The notes below the pieces were generated by a model that was given only the letters and a program-made list of their open reading frames with translations, did not search any database and was not told where the DNA came from. Positions 9,585 to 19,067 of a stretch of 64,000 nt of DNA are shown here, one piece after another. Position 1 is the stretch's first letter; every line of letters begins with the position of its first letter. The translations under genes and the position numbers were made by a program. The stretch is from Brienomyrus brachyistius (taxonomy: Eukaryota; Chordata; Actinopteri; Osteoglossiformes; Mormyridae): NCBI RefSeq assembly GCF_023856365.1, contig NW_026042815.1, positions 29,720 to 93,719 of the forward strand. Reading direction: 5' to 3'.

Positions 9585-10102
9585 ATGGCCCTGATAGGGT
9601 GGGGATGTGGTAAAGTGACTCTAGGGGTCATTCTTGTTGTAGGACTTGTATGGTTGTCCTGGCTCTCACCAGCTCCATTACAGCACCTACGGCGATGGAC
9701 CCATGATGACTTCCATCTACGCCCGTTGCCCGCTGACCACTCACATCCATTTATGCAAAACTACTGGTACCGATATGTACATGATACTGTAACAGCGAAA
9801 AATGTGACAAATTGCTATGTTTGTTCAGTAATGCTCACTCATAGTGAAGGACCTACGGTGTATGGCAGAGCTATGAATATCTTCTGCAGGTATAGGATAT
9901 CAAAGTAATGTTTCACTTATATTTTCTTTTGTTTTTCATTTTATTTTTCTGTTGTTTTATTACTGTTATACCATGTTTGAAAATGTTTATTAATCAAGCT
10001 CTTAACGCTGCTTTTCGGACACGCAGTACAATGTTTCTCTCCCTTACCCAAACTATAGAGACAGAGCCTGTTTCCAGCGATGGCGATGAAGAAGACATAT
10101 AA
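9585..10102 (+). pseudogene. env: env, internally deleted
   Basis: Envelope glycoprotein remnant. The frame from 9585 has an N-terminal hydrophobic segment, a short surface-subunit start and an N-glycosylation sequon in a CYVC context, then stops at 9906-9908. A second frame at 9908-10102 has a hydrophobic anchor of about 20 residues, a Cys pair and an acidic tail ending in DGDEEDI, as expected for the transmembrane subunit. Retroviral env is usually above 450 codons, so more than 1 kb between the two ends is missing, including the cleavage and fusion regions. The copy cannot make an envelope. Confidence 0.75.
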
Positions 10103-10270
10103 TTCATAATGACGGCCGAGCCGAAAGCACCCGTGCAGGGCTCGGACCTGAAGAACCGGAATTAAATGTTTTCCAGGATAATGACAATGTGGTCTAAATG
10201 AAGGTTGTACCTAAAGTGCTTTTGCAACTTGTACAATGTTGATGCTTCTGATCATACTGTCATGATAAAC

Positions 10271-10279
10271 AGGAGGGAC
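10271..10279 (+). other. Polypurine tract of provirus
   Basis: AGGAGGGAC directly precedes the 3' LTR and would prime plus-strand DNA. Its last five bases coincide with the GGGAC target duplication at both outer edges of the provirus. Confidence 0.65.
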
Positions 10280-10618
10280 TGTTAGGTTGAAGAAACAGTT
10301 GTTAATCATTTCTGTATGATCAGCAATGAGTGTAAATATATATGTATACGTTATTTCTTATCTTCTAGCCACATACTCTTAGCTATTGTACTCTAAGTAG
10401 GTGGTTAACAGCTGCCTACTTAGATAAGAATCTCACTTCCCTCTCTTGCGCCCCCCATTGACTATAAATAAAGAAGACAAGGGGAACCACCCTTTGTAAC
10501 ACATTCTGCTGTAGTTTGCATTGCAGAGAGTGTGGGTACCCTTGCAAGTAAAACTGTAACCTGTGTGTGTCTCATAAATGTGGAGTTGGGGTGGAAACGC
10601 CGGGCGCTTTCCCCAACA
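10280..10618 (+). repeat. 3' LTR of provirus
   Basis: 339 bp, TGTTAGG...CCCAACA, with no difference seen from the 5' LTR. It is followed by target duplication GGGAC at 10619-10623. Confidence 0.95.
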
Positions 10619-10623
10619 GGGAC

Positions 10624-11340
10624 GTTTCTTAGGTTAGAAACTGCCGTCACTGCAGCCAACACTGACTTTTAAGGAGAGACACTCAGCTCTTCCTATGAGC
10701 AGATCCACCATGGTGCACAAAATGACAGTATAATTATTATTTTAGGTGACACTTCAAATGTTGCATTATTTCATTCTTTACAAAACGACATTTTTATAAC
10801 AATGATGTATAACAATGTTAATGTGTTTATGTATAATTCATATTTAAATTAAAGTTCATATTTTAGTTAAAAGCTACACCTACAGTACGTATATGAACTT
10901 GAATTTGAATCCAAACCCTTTTTCGTTCTTCTTCTTTAAATTCAAATATAAATTTCAATGCCACAACCTGTTTTCAACCACAATTCAAATGTAATTCAGA
11001 TTAACAAAATGAACTGAAATTCAAGTTCATATATGTATTCAAAATCCTGAATTTTAGGATACGTATTTGAGAATTTCATTCTCAAATCAGTTCTGAATGG
11101 TGCACATCCCTAGTTCATATGTTAAATCATGCATTTTTTTTTTCAGAGTGAATACACACTGACTGCTCAGATAAATAACGTCAAAAATAATTTTCTTTTG
11201 TTGCTTAAGATTTTTGCACAGTCCTATACTGTATATAACAACTCAAACATTTTTTTATGTTATTTGTTTTAAAGAGGCTGCAATGTGTAACATTAACATC
11301 TGTATAAAGAGAAGGTTAGGCTTTTGGCTGACAGCAAGCA
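10624..11340. other. Intron of the receptor gene, AT-rich
   Basis: Host sequence resuming after the provirus. It is AT-rich, with runs of near-palindromic aaattc/gaattt words around 10890-11100. No coding exon recognised. Confidence 0.3.
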
Positions 11341-11356
11341 AAATGCAACAAATTGT

Positions 11357-11385
<29 letters not shown>
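11357..11385. repeat. (TAA)n microsatellite
   Basis: About nine to ten uninterrupted TAA units in the intron. Confidence 0.9.
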
Positions 11386-11387
<2 letters not shown>

Positions 11388-11557
11388 ATGATTTTTGTTT
11401 GATGTTTAGAAAAACATTTATGGAACAAAGCAGACAATAAGGTATCTTTGCTAATTTTATATTGACAAACAACTAAACTGTCAAAATTATTTTGCAGGGA
11501 ATAATCTTACTGACATTATAATAAAGCAAATATGAAAATAGTTGGAATCTCATTTAC

Positions 11558-11905
11558 CTGTGATTATGACAAAGGTTCCATTCCCGAAGGTGACCTCATG
11601 AAGAAACACAGCAGCACAATAATACACTGCAGAATCTGACGGCTCCACGTTAGAAATAGTGAGGTTAAAACTCCCCTCTGCATTCAGTAAGGAGTAACGT
11701 TTTATGCTTTTATATTCCTTGTAAAATTCACCAGGTACGTAGAGAAGTGCTTTCGCCATGGGCTGGGGCTTCCGACCAACAGCTTGCTTAAACAAAGTAA
11801 CAAAAGTTGTTTCTCCTTGACAGAAGCATGTCAGGGTCACACTGTCTCCAAGCTGAACCCTCATCAGGTGACTGGGCTGAACAACATCTGTAGTCAGTGC
11901 AGTGT
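11558..11905 (-). CDS. N-terminal V-type Ig exon of NITR-like receptor
   Basis: 348-bp exon with acceptor TTTTTGCAG before 11905 and donor GTAAAT after 11558; phase 1 in and out, the normal class for Ig domains. The translation has V-domain landmarks: GDSVTLTCFC (first Cys), FKQAVGRKP after strand C, LTISNVEPSDSAVYYC (second Cys), and a germline J-like FGNGTFVII at the exon end with no recombination signal. V exons carrying an in-line J-like motif are the hallmark of teleost NITR genes. The usual strand-C Trp is Leu here (VTLFKQ). It is the distal, probably ligand-contacting domain. The provirus lies in the next intron. Confidence 0.8.
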
Positions 11906-12073
11906 CTGCAAAAACAGAAAAACAAAAAAAATCATAATCAAATAAGACATATAATAGTAATCTAAATAACTATTAACTATGATGCAGATTAAATGGCCAA
12001 ATTCCACTGATCACATCATACAGATAAATGAAAATATTAAAATCCCAAAATAATTTATATTATAGGGCCTTAC

Positions 12074-12107
12074 TAATGAAAATGAGAAGACCAAAGAGTC
12101 TGAACAT
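12074..12107 (-). CDS. Signal-peptide exon of NITR-like receptor
   Basis: ATG at 12107 begins a short hydrophobic leader (MFRLFGLLIFI) ending at donor GTAAGG in phase 1, which matches the phase-1 V exon at 11905. An upstream in-frame ATG at 12161 would add 18 polar residues before the leader. I prefer 12107 because it starts directly at the hydrophobic core. Confidence 0.65.
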
Positions 12108-12490
12108 TTTTGTGCTTCCACTGTTTAGAATAAACTGCTCTGCTGCTAAGTGAGAGATCATGGTCGTGGTCGGGATGAAAGGGCAGGAAACAGAGAGGAA
12201 ACAGAGAGACACACATCAGGCTGATCTGATTGGCTGTTCACATGGGAACTTAAGTAACAGTGAAAAAGCATTTTAATGTGCACTTACATGACGTTTATTA
12301 ATTTACTCCTTAACATCCAGTTAAAATGAGAACAATTAGATAAACAGGAGCAGATACTGAGCATATAAAGTTCTTTGTACAGAGTGCTGAGATACTGTGG
12401 GAGAGCATTTGCTAATCATCTCTCTCAGACAAGCTCAGCACAGTATGAGTCTGTTATCTATCTGATATTAGACAGTCTCTCATACAGTAA
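12108..12490. other. Upstream flank of the receptor gene
   Basis: Presumed 5' UTR and promoter side of the minus-strand receptor. No confident TATA box or other element recognised. Confidence 0.25.
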
Positions 12491-12735
12491 TAATAATTGA
12501 TACTTTATTGGTCCCTGTGGAGAAATTGTCTTAACTTCTCTCTCAACTTGCTCTCTTTTTTTTAGAGTAAACAGAGTAAGTTGTCTGCGAAGGGCAGCCA
12601 CCCATAGTGATGCCCAGTGAGCTGGGGGTTAAGGGCCTCGCTCAAGGACGCAGAGATGTGCTGTGGCTGGGTTTGAACCAGCGACCATCTTATTACAAGC
12701 ACACAGGCATTAGATCTTCTAATCACACTTAAAAG
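12490..12735. repeat. Teleost interspersed repeat (unclassified)
   Basis: It contains the phrase tactttattggtccctgtggag and then ctgggggttaagggcctcgctcaagg, both of which I know as recurrent non-coding repeat sequence in fish genomes. Family name not assignable by eye. Confidence 0.45.
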
Positions 12736-13049
12736 GCAGATTAAATGTTCTTTCCACCATGCAAACAGAATGTAAATTGTAGCTTTACTGCTTAGATTTA
12801 CATTCACACATTTGCATTTAAAACAAGCATTTTAAGTGATGTACATGAGAGTAAATGGTGAATCAGTTTATTTGCCACTCTACACATTACATTGGCGCCC
12901 ATTATAAGTAACTGTACAGTGACATTGCAGTTCCTCAGTTGCTTTGATGCATTTCTGGAATCACCCTTAACATCTGCAAAACTGTAAGTGCATTTCCCAA
13001 AACAATTCGTGCAAACAGCACCACACAGATGGACTGTCTACAAAAAAAG

Positions 13050-13206
13050 TCATAGAGGCCACCAGCAGCCCGAATACCACACCGTAAGGCCGTATGTTAG
13101 GATGCTCTCTATGGCAGAGCGGTAGGAGGCCACCAGCAGCCCGCATACCAGACCGTAAGGCAGCATGTTAGGATGCTCTCTATGGCAGAGCAGTTGAAGG
13201 TCCCGA
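13050..13206 (-). pseudogene. LINE reverse-transcriptase 3' fragment, partly duplicated
   Basis: The minus-strand reading shows SAIESILTYGLTVWYSGC, the conserved block near the C-terminus of L2/Rex-type LINE reverse transcriptase. A ~75-bp segment occurs twice in direct orientation (about 13058-13128 and 13129-13197), with several substitutions. The rest of the LINE is not visible. Confidence 0.55.
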
Positions 13207-13472
13207 TCAAGAAATCCGACAAGTTTCCCCAATAAGCCAGTAACCCCGCTTCATAGAACAGGCCACAGGACTGGTTTTGGTGAGATAGTCCGAGTAGTAG
13301 GTAGAAATCAGGATGGAGACTGAGTGTGGGTCTAACAGGTGAGCAGATGTAGGACAGAATGTAGAGCCCTCTGGTGGAGTGCCTGTGCATGACTGAATGT
13401 ATGGTTTGGGTCTGATGGTCTGAATAGTTGGTAGAAATAGGCACCTTCCTACCTGATGTGGTAGGTCTAGAT

Positions 13473-13777
13473 AAGGGGTCACCAACATGGTGCCCCAAGG
13501 ATGCCCCCAATGACCACATGAGTTGCCCGTGGACCTGTTCTATAAAATAGCACAACTCACCAGCGAACATCATCTAAAATTTTATTTTGTCCTGTTTCTA
13601 ATCTATCACATTTGCATTTATATAGATTTGAAATTGAATATAAAAAAGCATTTAAAACATGTTTATCATGCATGAAGTTTAGACATGTTTAGGAGGGCGT
13701 TTAAAACTGATATCAAACTTCGTATGGCTCAGTACCCGTGAAGTAGCTCTCCGTTTTAAAAAGGTTGGTGACCCCTG
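13473..13777. mobile_element. hAT MITE with 8-bp target duplication
   Basis: Ends are near-perfect terminal inverted repeats: left AAGGGGTCACCAAC, right GTTGGTGACCCCTG. Both flanks carry the 8-bp direct repeat GTCTAGAT (13465-13472 and 13778-13785), the length diagnostic of hAT elements. At 305 bp it has no coding capacity. Confidence 0.88.
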
Positions 13778-13785
13778 GTCTAGAT

Positions 13786-14200
13786 CTTGCAAGTTTGTTT
13801 GTACTGGCTGTGTGAACATACTGTAGCACTGTTAAGAATATGCAACACAGCCTGAGTTGGGGATCTGCTGTATGCATCAGTAATATAATGCTTTGTCCTT
13901 TTCTAGGCTGTTCATTAAGACATAAAGCCTGAAAGTTTTCTGAATGGCATTAATGAAATTGAGCACTGCCCCCACCTGCTGGCCAATTTATTAAAACATT
14001 GAAATCGCTGTCTGCACAGGCTGACGTGTCATTTAAGTCTGATAATTTTCTATGAGTCAAACGGCAAGAAAATGACAAGAAGTTAAAAACATGGAGTTAG
14101 ATGAAGGAGAAAAGATTACAAATTTGAAGATTATGAAATCAGGACATGTCAGCTAAGTCAGCCAAGGTGGGTCTTAAACATATGGACGGAAGTATGAGCG
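13786..14200. other. Intergenic, nothing recognised
   Basis: No ORF, RNA gene or repeat recognised between the hAT MITE and the GC-rich repeat. Confidence 0.3.
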
Positions 14201-14235
14201 CTAAACTTAAACGGGTTCACTTGTAACCGCTGCCA

Positions 14236-15010
14236 CCAAATTTCGTTAAATTGCTGGGGAGGTCCAGATACATGAGACAGGAATAGAAGGATTATTCTTT
14301 ATTAATATACAGACGAGGGTTACAACCCTCCCTAGGGCAATAGAAGGGGATACCTGCCACGGGACATTCTAAAACGCTTAATGTGAAAATGCGTAACGCA
14401 ACTTAATGTATTAAAACAGTCACCACAAATCACCAAATTTCTCGCGAATGTATCTGGCCATAAAGACTTACCTGACAAGAAATCAAAACCGAAATGCTAG
14501 GAATATGGACTTTAAGCCTTTTCTTTATGGGCGTCAATGGAGGGGAAAACGCTTGACGTAAGATGAAGTCCATATTCCTAGCATTTCGGTTTTGATTTCT
14601 TCCCTGGCATGGGTGACGGGTGCACCACGTTCCCAAAGCCACGTTAGCCTCGAGCGAACTGCCCGGAGAAACCGCTCACACCAGCGCTGCAACCCGATCT
14701 CCTCCCCTTTTAAACACACATTTCTATGGCGTTAAATTAGTGCCAAAAGTCGTGCGCATAAAAACAGAAAATCCATGCTCTCTACGCGCTCGCGATTGCA
14801 CAGCACTCACTCACTCGCTCGCCGTTAAATTAGGGCCAAAAGTCGAACCACGCGCGTGCGTGTGCTCGAGTGCTGAAAACCCATCCCCTCTACGCGCTCG
14901 CGTCTGCACAGCACTCGCTCGCTCGAATTTCCCGCTTCGTCTTACCGTATATAAAAGAATGGGCCAATGTACGGTAAATTGCATTGTGAATAAAATTTCT
15001 TAATACAACA
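14236..15010. repeat. Unclassified LTR-like repeat with CpG-rich tandem units
   Basis: The segment is far richer in CpG than its flanks. It contains a 36-bp perfect inverted repeat (14477-14601), two related ~95-bp units (about 14731-14823 and 14824-14924) each ending in a tacgcgctcgcg...cagcactc block, a TATA-like TATATAAAAG near 14946, and AATAAAATTTC near 14990. These resemble the U3/R part of an LTR. On the minus strand at the other end TTTGGTGGCAGCGG follows an AATAAA. No partner LTR or target duplication was found, so orientation and class stay open. Confidence 0.4.
14477..14601. repeat. Perfect 36-bp inverted repeat (hairpin)
   Basis: Arms 14477-14512 and 14566-14601 are exact reverse complements, separated by a 53-bp loop. 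RNA from either strand would fold into a 36-bp fully paired stem. Confidence 0.95.
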
Positions 15011-15490
15011 TCACAAAACCAATTTAATAAATTCAAATCCTGGGAAGAACGCTCCTCAGATATTAGTTCTCGGGTTAGTGTTAGCAGACTATAGGCGAAA
15101 CCACCTTAAGTGCTATCTGTTAATGTTTATTAAATTAGCATTAAAATGGAGAGGTTTATAATATCTTTTGTCCTTGTAGCTGCTAAATACACTCATTATT
15201 AAAGCCATAAAGTTGTCTGCCTACTACATTGGAATCTCCACTGAGTAAGTGTTTTTGATGGATTTTATTTAACTTTATTATACTCTGGTCCTTAGATCTA
15301 ATGTCATACTTCTTCACTTATATTGTTTGTGAAAAGGTTTACCACGGTCAAACAGAGCAGCCACTACATCATCATACATGAACAAGCACCTCACAAAACA
15401 AAAACATTTCATTTTCATAATTAAAACTTTTGAATGGTAGGCCTAGTGTGTGGATCAGAGACAAGATCTTGACACCTCATTAACTATAAT

Positions 15491-16180
15491 TTGTTCTGTG
15501 AACAGCTCAGATACCACCTTCTCGAAAGTCTTCTGCATAAAATAGAAATAGGATTCAGCGCGACTCCACTAAATTTGGATTACCTGGAGTTCCTTTGTCA
15601 TCAGGAGCTGTATCTTCTGCAGGCCCTGTCTAATCACATTGAAGTACCTCCTGCTATCACCCTGGCTTTGCAAGAGCTCTTTGACCTTGTGAGGGCACAT
15701 CTGGAACGTCCAGCCCCATGTGTCACACAGGAAGTCGCTGCCACCAATAGACGACCCAAGATTTTGATTGAAGAACAATGTTTGAAAGAAATGCTCCATA
15801 CTCAACTTCCTGTGCCTTGCATAGCCACACTGATGGGTGTTTCAAGAAGAACAATCTTAAGAAGAATAAAAGAGTATGAGCTCTGTGTTAGGGAACTTGA
15901 CAATTTGGTTTCTTCTGTCAAGAATGATCTACCAAATGCAGGCTACAGGATAGTCAATGCAGGCTGCAGTCAATGGGCTACAGGGTTCGGTGGAGAAGAG
16001 TTGCAGCCTCCATGCATAGGGTTGATTCCATGCGCATCATATAAAGGTTGTCAAGTCTTGGCTGTGTTGTACGCAGAATGTACCAGGGCCTTTGTCTCTA
16101 GTACACGTGGACACAAACCACAAGTTGATCCGGTTTGTATTACCAGCAAATTTATTTGGAGTAAACCCTGGGTGGATTGG
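15491..16180 (+). pseudogene. Integrase-core (rve) transposon-derived gene, frameshifted
   Basis: The N-terminal part has a helix-turn-helix (LPVPCIATLMGVSRRTILRRI, about residues 108-130 of the 15491 frame), followed by the FPNAGYR-like block (LPNAGYR). The frame then slips: residues matching the next conserved segment (GYRVRWRRVAASMHRVD) appear in another frame near 15970-16040. The HVDTNHKLIR catalytic-core block appears in a third frame at 16101-16130. This architecture, HTH then integrase core with DxNHKLI, is common in teleost transposon-derived genes. At least two frameshifts and the missing remainder of the core mark it as a pseudogene. Confidence 0.55.
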
Positions 16181-16329
16181 TGTGAGGTGGTGGTGGGGCT
16201 TTGGAGAAGATTTCCTGCCGATCAACACTAGCAACTTATATCTATCTGTCATGGAGGTCTCGGGACTCACAGATATTCAGAGACATGTGGATAGTTTACC
16301 AGTGGTTTTCAGCAGGAAATAGTTATTAC

Positions 16330-17788
16330 TACAAATTGTCACCCCCCCCCCGCCCCCCACAGAAACTGGATCTGGCTATAGTGGGAAAATCTTTTTTTTT
16401 TTTTTATTTGTGAGAACTTGAAAGCAAAACAAAACTTGGAAAAAATATATGCTCATTCACCAATTTTCTAATCTGGGGTCTAAAGTGGTCAGGCTTGCAA
16501 GTGTATTTGGTTATTTGTCTATCCTAGCCTGTTGCAGTGTATATTTCCTGTATATTTTGCATGTAAAAAATGTTGTTTGTTATGTCAGTGCTTAATATTA
16601 TCATGTAGTCTTCATGAACTTTCTTCATCTTGGCCAGGGACTGCATTTGAAAAGTAGCCACTTGACTAAAATTGGCACATTTTCAGAAATGCCAGCAACA
16701 ATACTGATAATGAACACCCCTCTAACTGACTCTCAGTTGGTTTAGAAAAAAGACTTTTAAGAGAAAAGAAAGCCTTCCTTTGGTTTTGCATTTTTCTCTT
16801 TTTTGTTGGCTGTGCACAATATATTAGAAGAATACCTTACAATTATATTAGTTAAGAAATAACAGATTGCGTATATACAATATTAAGGTGATAACAACAA
16901 CCCTCACTGTCTCTAGGTGCTGCTTCAGACAGGGCATTCTGCAGCAGGGACACCACCCGTCGTGCAGCATCCAGCAAATCTCCCTATCACAACAGCCCAC
17001 ATAACAGAATAACATTAGTGTATGATTCAGTAGGGCTAGTCCAGGTCTGGAAAGTAGTTGGGCCAGATTTTTAAACCAAGAAATTTAGCTGGGCCAGACA
17101 TTTTCAGCGGCCCAGTAAGCAACAGGTAATGGCATTTTAAACAAACACAAATCAAGGTTATTTTAAAAAACTACAACTGAACAGAATCTGAGAGCAATAT
17201 TTTTTTTCACTTCTGAAATGAGAAAAATATTTTGGTCGTATCTGACCTAGACGCATCCCAAAGAAAAAAAATGCCTATTAGATGGTAAACAGACATAAAG
17301 AAAAAGGGAAAAATCGTCTATAATCATCATCCGCTTATACTGTGGTGATCCATTTCACCCACACAGGCATGATCACCATTAGCGGTTTTCACATTATTGT
17401 CGAGGTGACTATTCACTTTACCTCTGCTTTCTCCGACATCTTCCTGATTCTGCCGCCAACAAGGGGCTCATAGGGTGGAGACTGAGGGTGTTAAACAGAC
17501 CAATCTTTTGTCACTGAATGCAACAAATAATGTATTTATCTGTCAAAAGTCCAGCACCAGGAAAAGCAACAGAGTGACAGTAGAAACTGTAATAATAATG
17601 GAAGTGCGCCGCCCTACAGGGAAGGAGGAGTGATGGGAGTCCCGGTGGTGGCTAAGCGCGCGTGGGGAGAGGCGTCGTACTGTGAGGCTTCATGAACTTC
17701 CGATGGGGCAGTGCTGTCATACAGCGGGGAGCCTGAGAGGGGCACTGTGGCCGGGTGCGAGAGCCCTGGGTAATGAGTTGTAGAGCTG
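16330..17788. other. Intergenic, no gene recognised
   Basis: Contains a C-run near 16340 and a T-run near 16391. At 17430 on the minus strand a six-codon MSEKAE frame is followed by GTAAAG, which could be a first coding exon, but nothing supports it further. Confidence 0.3.
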
Positions 17789-17793
17789 CGCAG

Positions 17794-18070
17794 TGTCACG
17801 ATCGGGTACAAGCAGGCAGGCGATCGTGCGGGCAAGGCGTGCAAGGAGCAAGCGGACAGGCAAAAACGGGAGTTTAATTAGGAAGCGCGGACGGGGAAAC
17901 ATCTCACGCATACAAACATCAATGACAGACACTGGACTCAGGTAAGACACGGACTGAAATACACAGGACTGAGCAAATTAACTAGATACAGCTGGGTACA
18001 AATCGGGAGAAAACACGTGGGTAATCAGGGGGCGTGGCACACAGGAGGAGCGGACGAGCCGGGCATGACA
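17794..18070 (-). mobile_element. Solo LTR of the non-autonomous Gypsy-like family
   Basis: 277 bp, TGTC...GACA, flanked by 5-bp target duplication CGCAG (17789-17793 and 18071-18075). In minus orientation it has a TATTTCAG box followed at +31 by GTCTGTCATT, the same spacing as in the full elements. It is diverged from both other subfamilies and so is an older insertion. Confidence 0.85.
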
Positions 18071-18769
18071 CGCAGGAACTGAGAGCCCAAGCTGTTGGAC
18101 ATTCCACTGGACTAGGAGACTGGGGTGAGTGAGGAGGAGCTCATTGACCACAAACTGGGATACTGGCTGTGTGTGAGCAATGGGGTGGAGATTAAGGAAA
18201 GACGTTAAATCAGCATGCAGTGTTGCCTGGAAACAACAACAAATATACTAGTGTCACTGTACTAAAACAATATCAAAATAATGCCTATTTTTTATTCATT
18301 TTACTTGTAGAGTGCAAAGTACAAAGGAAAACAAAGAGTAACTATGGCGAAATAAATCAAAGCATGTCCCAGAATGATGGGCCTGAATGGATCAGGACAG
18401 AAGAAGGCGAAAGTCCTGTTAACGAGGTGAGACGATGCAGACACAGGCCAGGATGTGGGTATAGGCGAGAACAAGAGGGAAGACGGGGGCCCGAGACTCA
18501 GCATGGGGACAGGTGGGGGAGGGGAGGCACGGGCTCACCTGGAGCTGCTCCCGGAGGTGCCGCTATGACTCATGGGTAACATGCCGGAATGGGACGGCAC
18601 CTGTAGGCTGGACCAGTTGTCATGGGAGGGCAACATGGACAGACAGGTAGACGAGCTGTCTGAATAAGCAGCTGCAAGTATAAAACAATAAATGAAGCAG
18701 GTATGTGGTGGGCAGTGTTACAGCGTCCTTAATATGGTCAATACAGAAAAGGCATGTTATCATGTTATG

Positions 18770-19055
18770 TGTGACGCCCGCTCCGTCCGCTCCTCGTGTG
18801 TGCCACGCCCCCTAATTACCCACGTGTGATTTCCTGATCGTGCCCAGTCGTGTCTTGTTTCCTGTTGCCTTGTTTCTTGTATTTAAGTTCCTGTTGTGTA
18901 CTAATCCAGTGTCTGTCATTGATGTTAGTTGGCGTCTTCTGTTCCCTGCCCCGTCTTTCGGAATAAACCCCTTGTTTGCCCTGATTACGGCGTGTTTGCC
19001 CGTTTCTGCCTGCTCGCCCGCACGATCGCCGCTCTGCCCGCGATCGAGTGTGACA
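18770..19055 (+). repeat. 5' LTR of element A
   Basis: 286 bp, TGTGACG...TGTGACA. TATTTAAG box at 18880, predicted start at 18911, AATAAA near 18962. Confidence 0.88.
18880..18920 (+). promoter_or_regulatory. LTR core promoter and self-primer segment
   Basis: TATTTAAG (18880-18887) lies 31 nt upstream of GTCTGTCATT (18911-18920). The spacing places the expected RNA 5' end at the beginning of the ten bases that are complementary to the site just after the LTR. Confidence 0.6.
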
Positions 19056-19067
19056 GAATGACAGACC
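19056..19067 (+). other. Putative self-primed PBS containing the ORF start codon
   Basis: GAATGACAGACC directly follows the LTR. AATGACAGAC is the exact complement of GTCTGTCATT at 18911-18920, and the ATG within it opens the long ORF. Confidence 0.6.

Larger units (their letters stand above)
2965..10618 (+). mobile_element. Young class I endogenous retrovirus (gamma/epsilon-like provirus)
   Basis: Complete 7654-bp provirus with order LTR, PBS, gag, protease, extra 2H-like domain, RT-RNase H-integrase, deleted env, polypurine tract, LTR. The two 339-bp LTRs begin TGTT, end AACA, and read as identical by eye. The 5-bp target duplication GGGAC flanks it (2960-2964 and 10619-10623). It lies in the intron of the NITR-like gene, antisense to that gene. 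gag has an indel and a stop, pol has an in-frame stop, and env has lost its middle, so the copy is not autonomous. The integrase has the GPY-type C-terminal domain of MLV-like viruses. Gag, protease and pol share one frame, as in stop-readthrough gamma/epsilonretroviruses. Confidence 0.95.

Noticed and set aside
1662..11905. Ig light-chain or T-cell-receptor V segments
   Set aside because: No recombination signal follows either V exon; J-like FGNGT is encoded in line and transmembrane and ITIM exons follow on the same strand, which fits a NITR-like receptor.
18311..18426. Exon-like segment between a TTTACTTGTAG acceptor and a GAG|GTGAGA donor
   Set aside because: The open frame is short, resembles no family I know, and has no neighbouring exon of matching phase.
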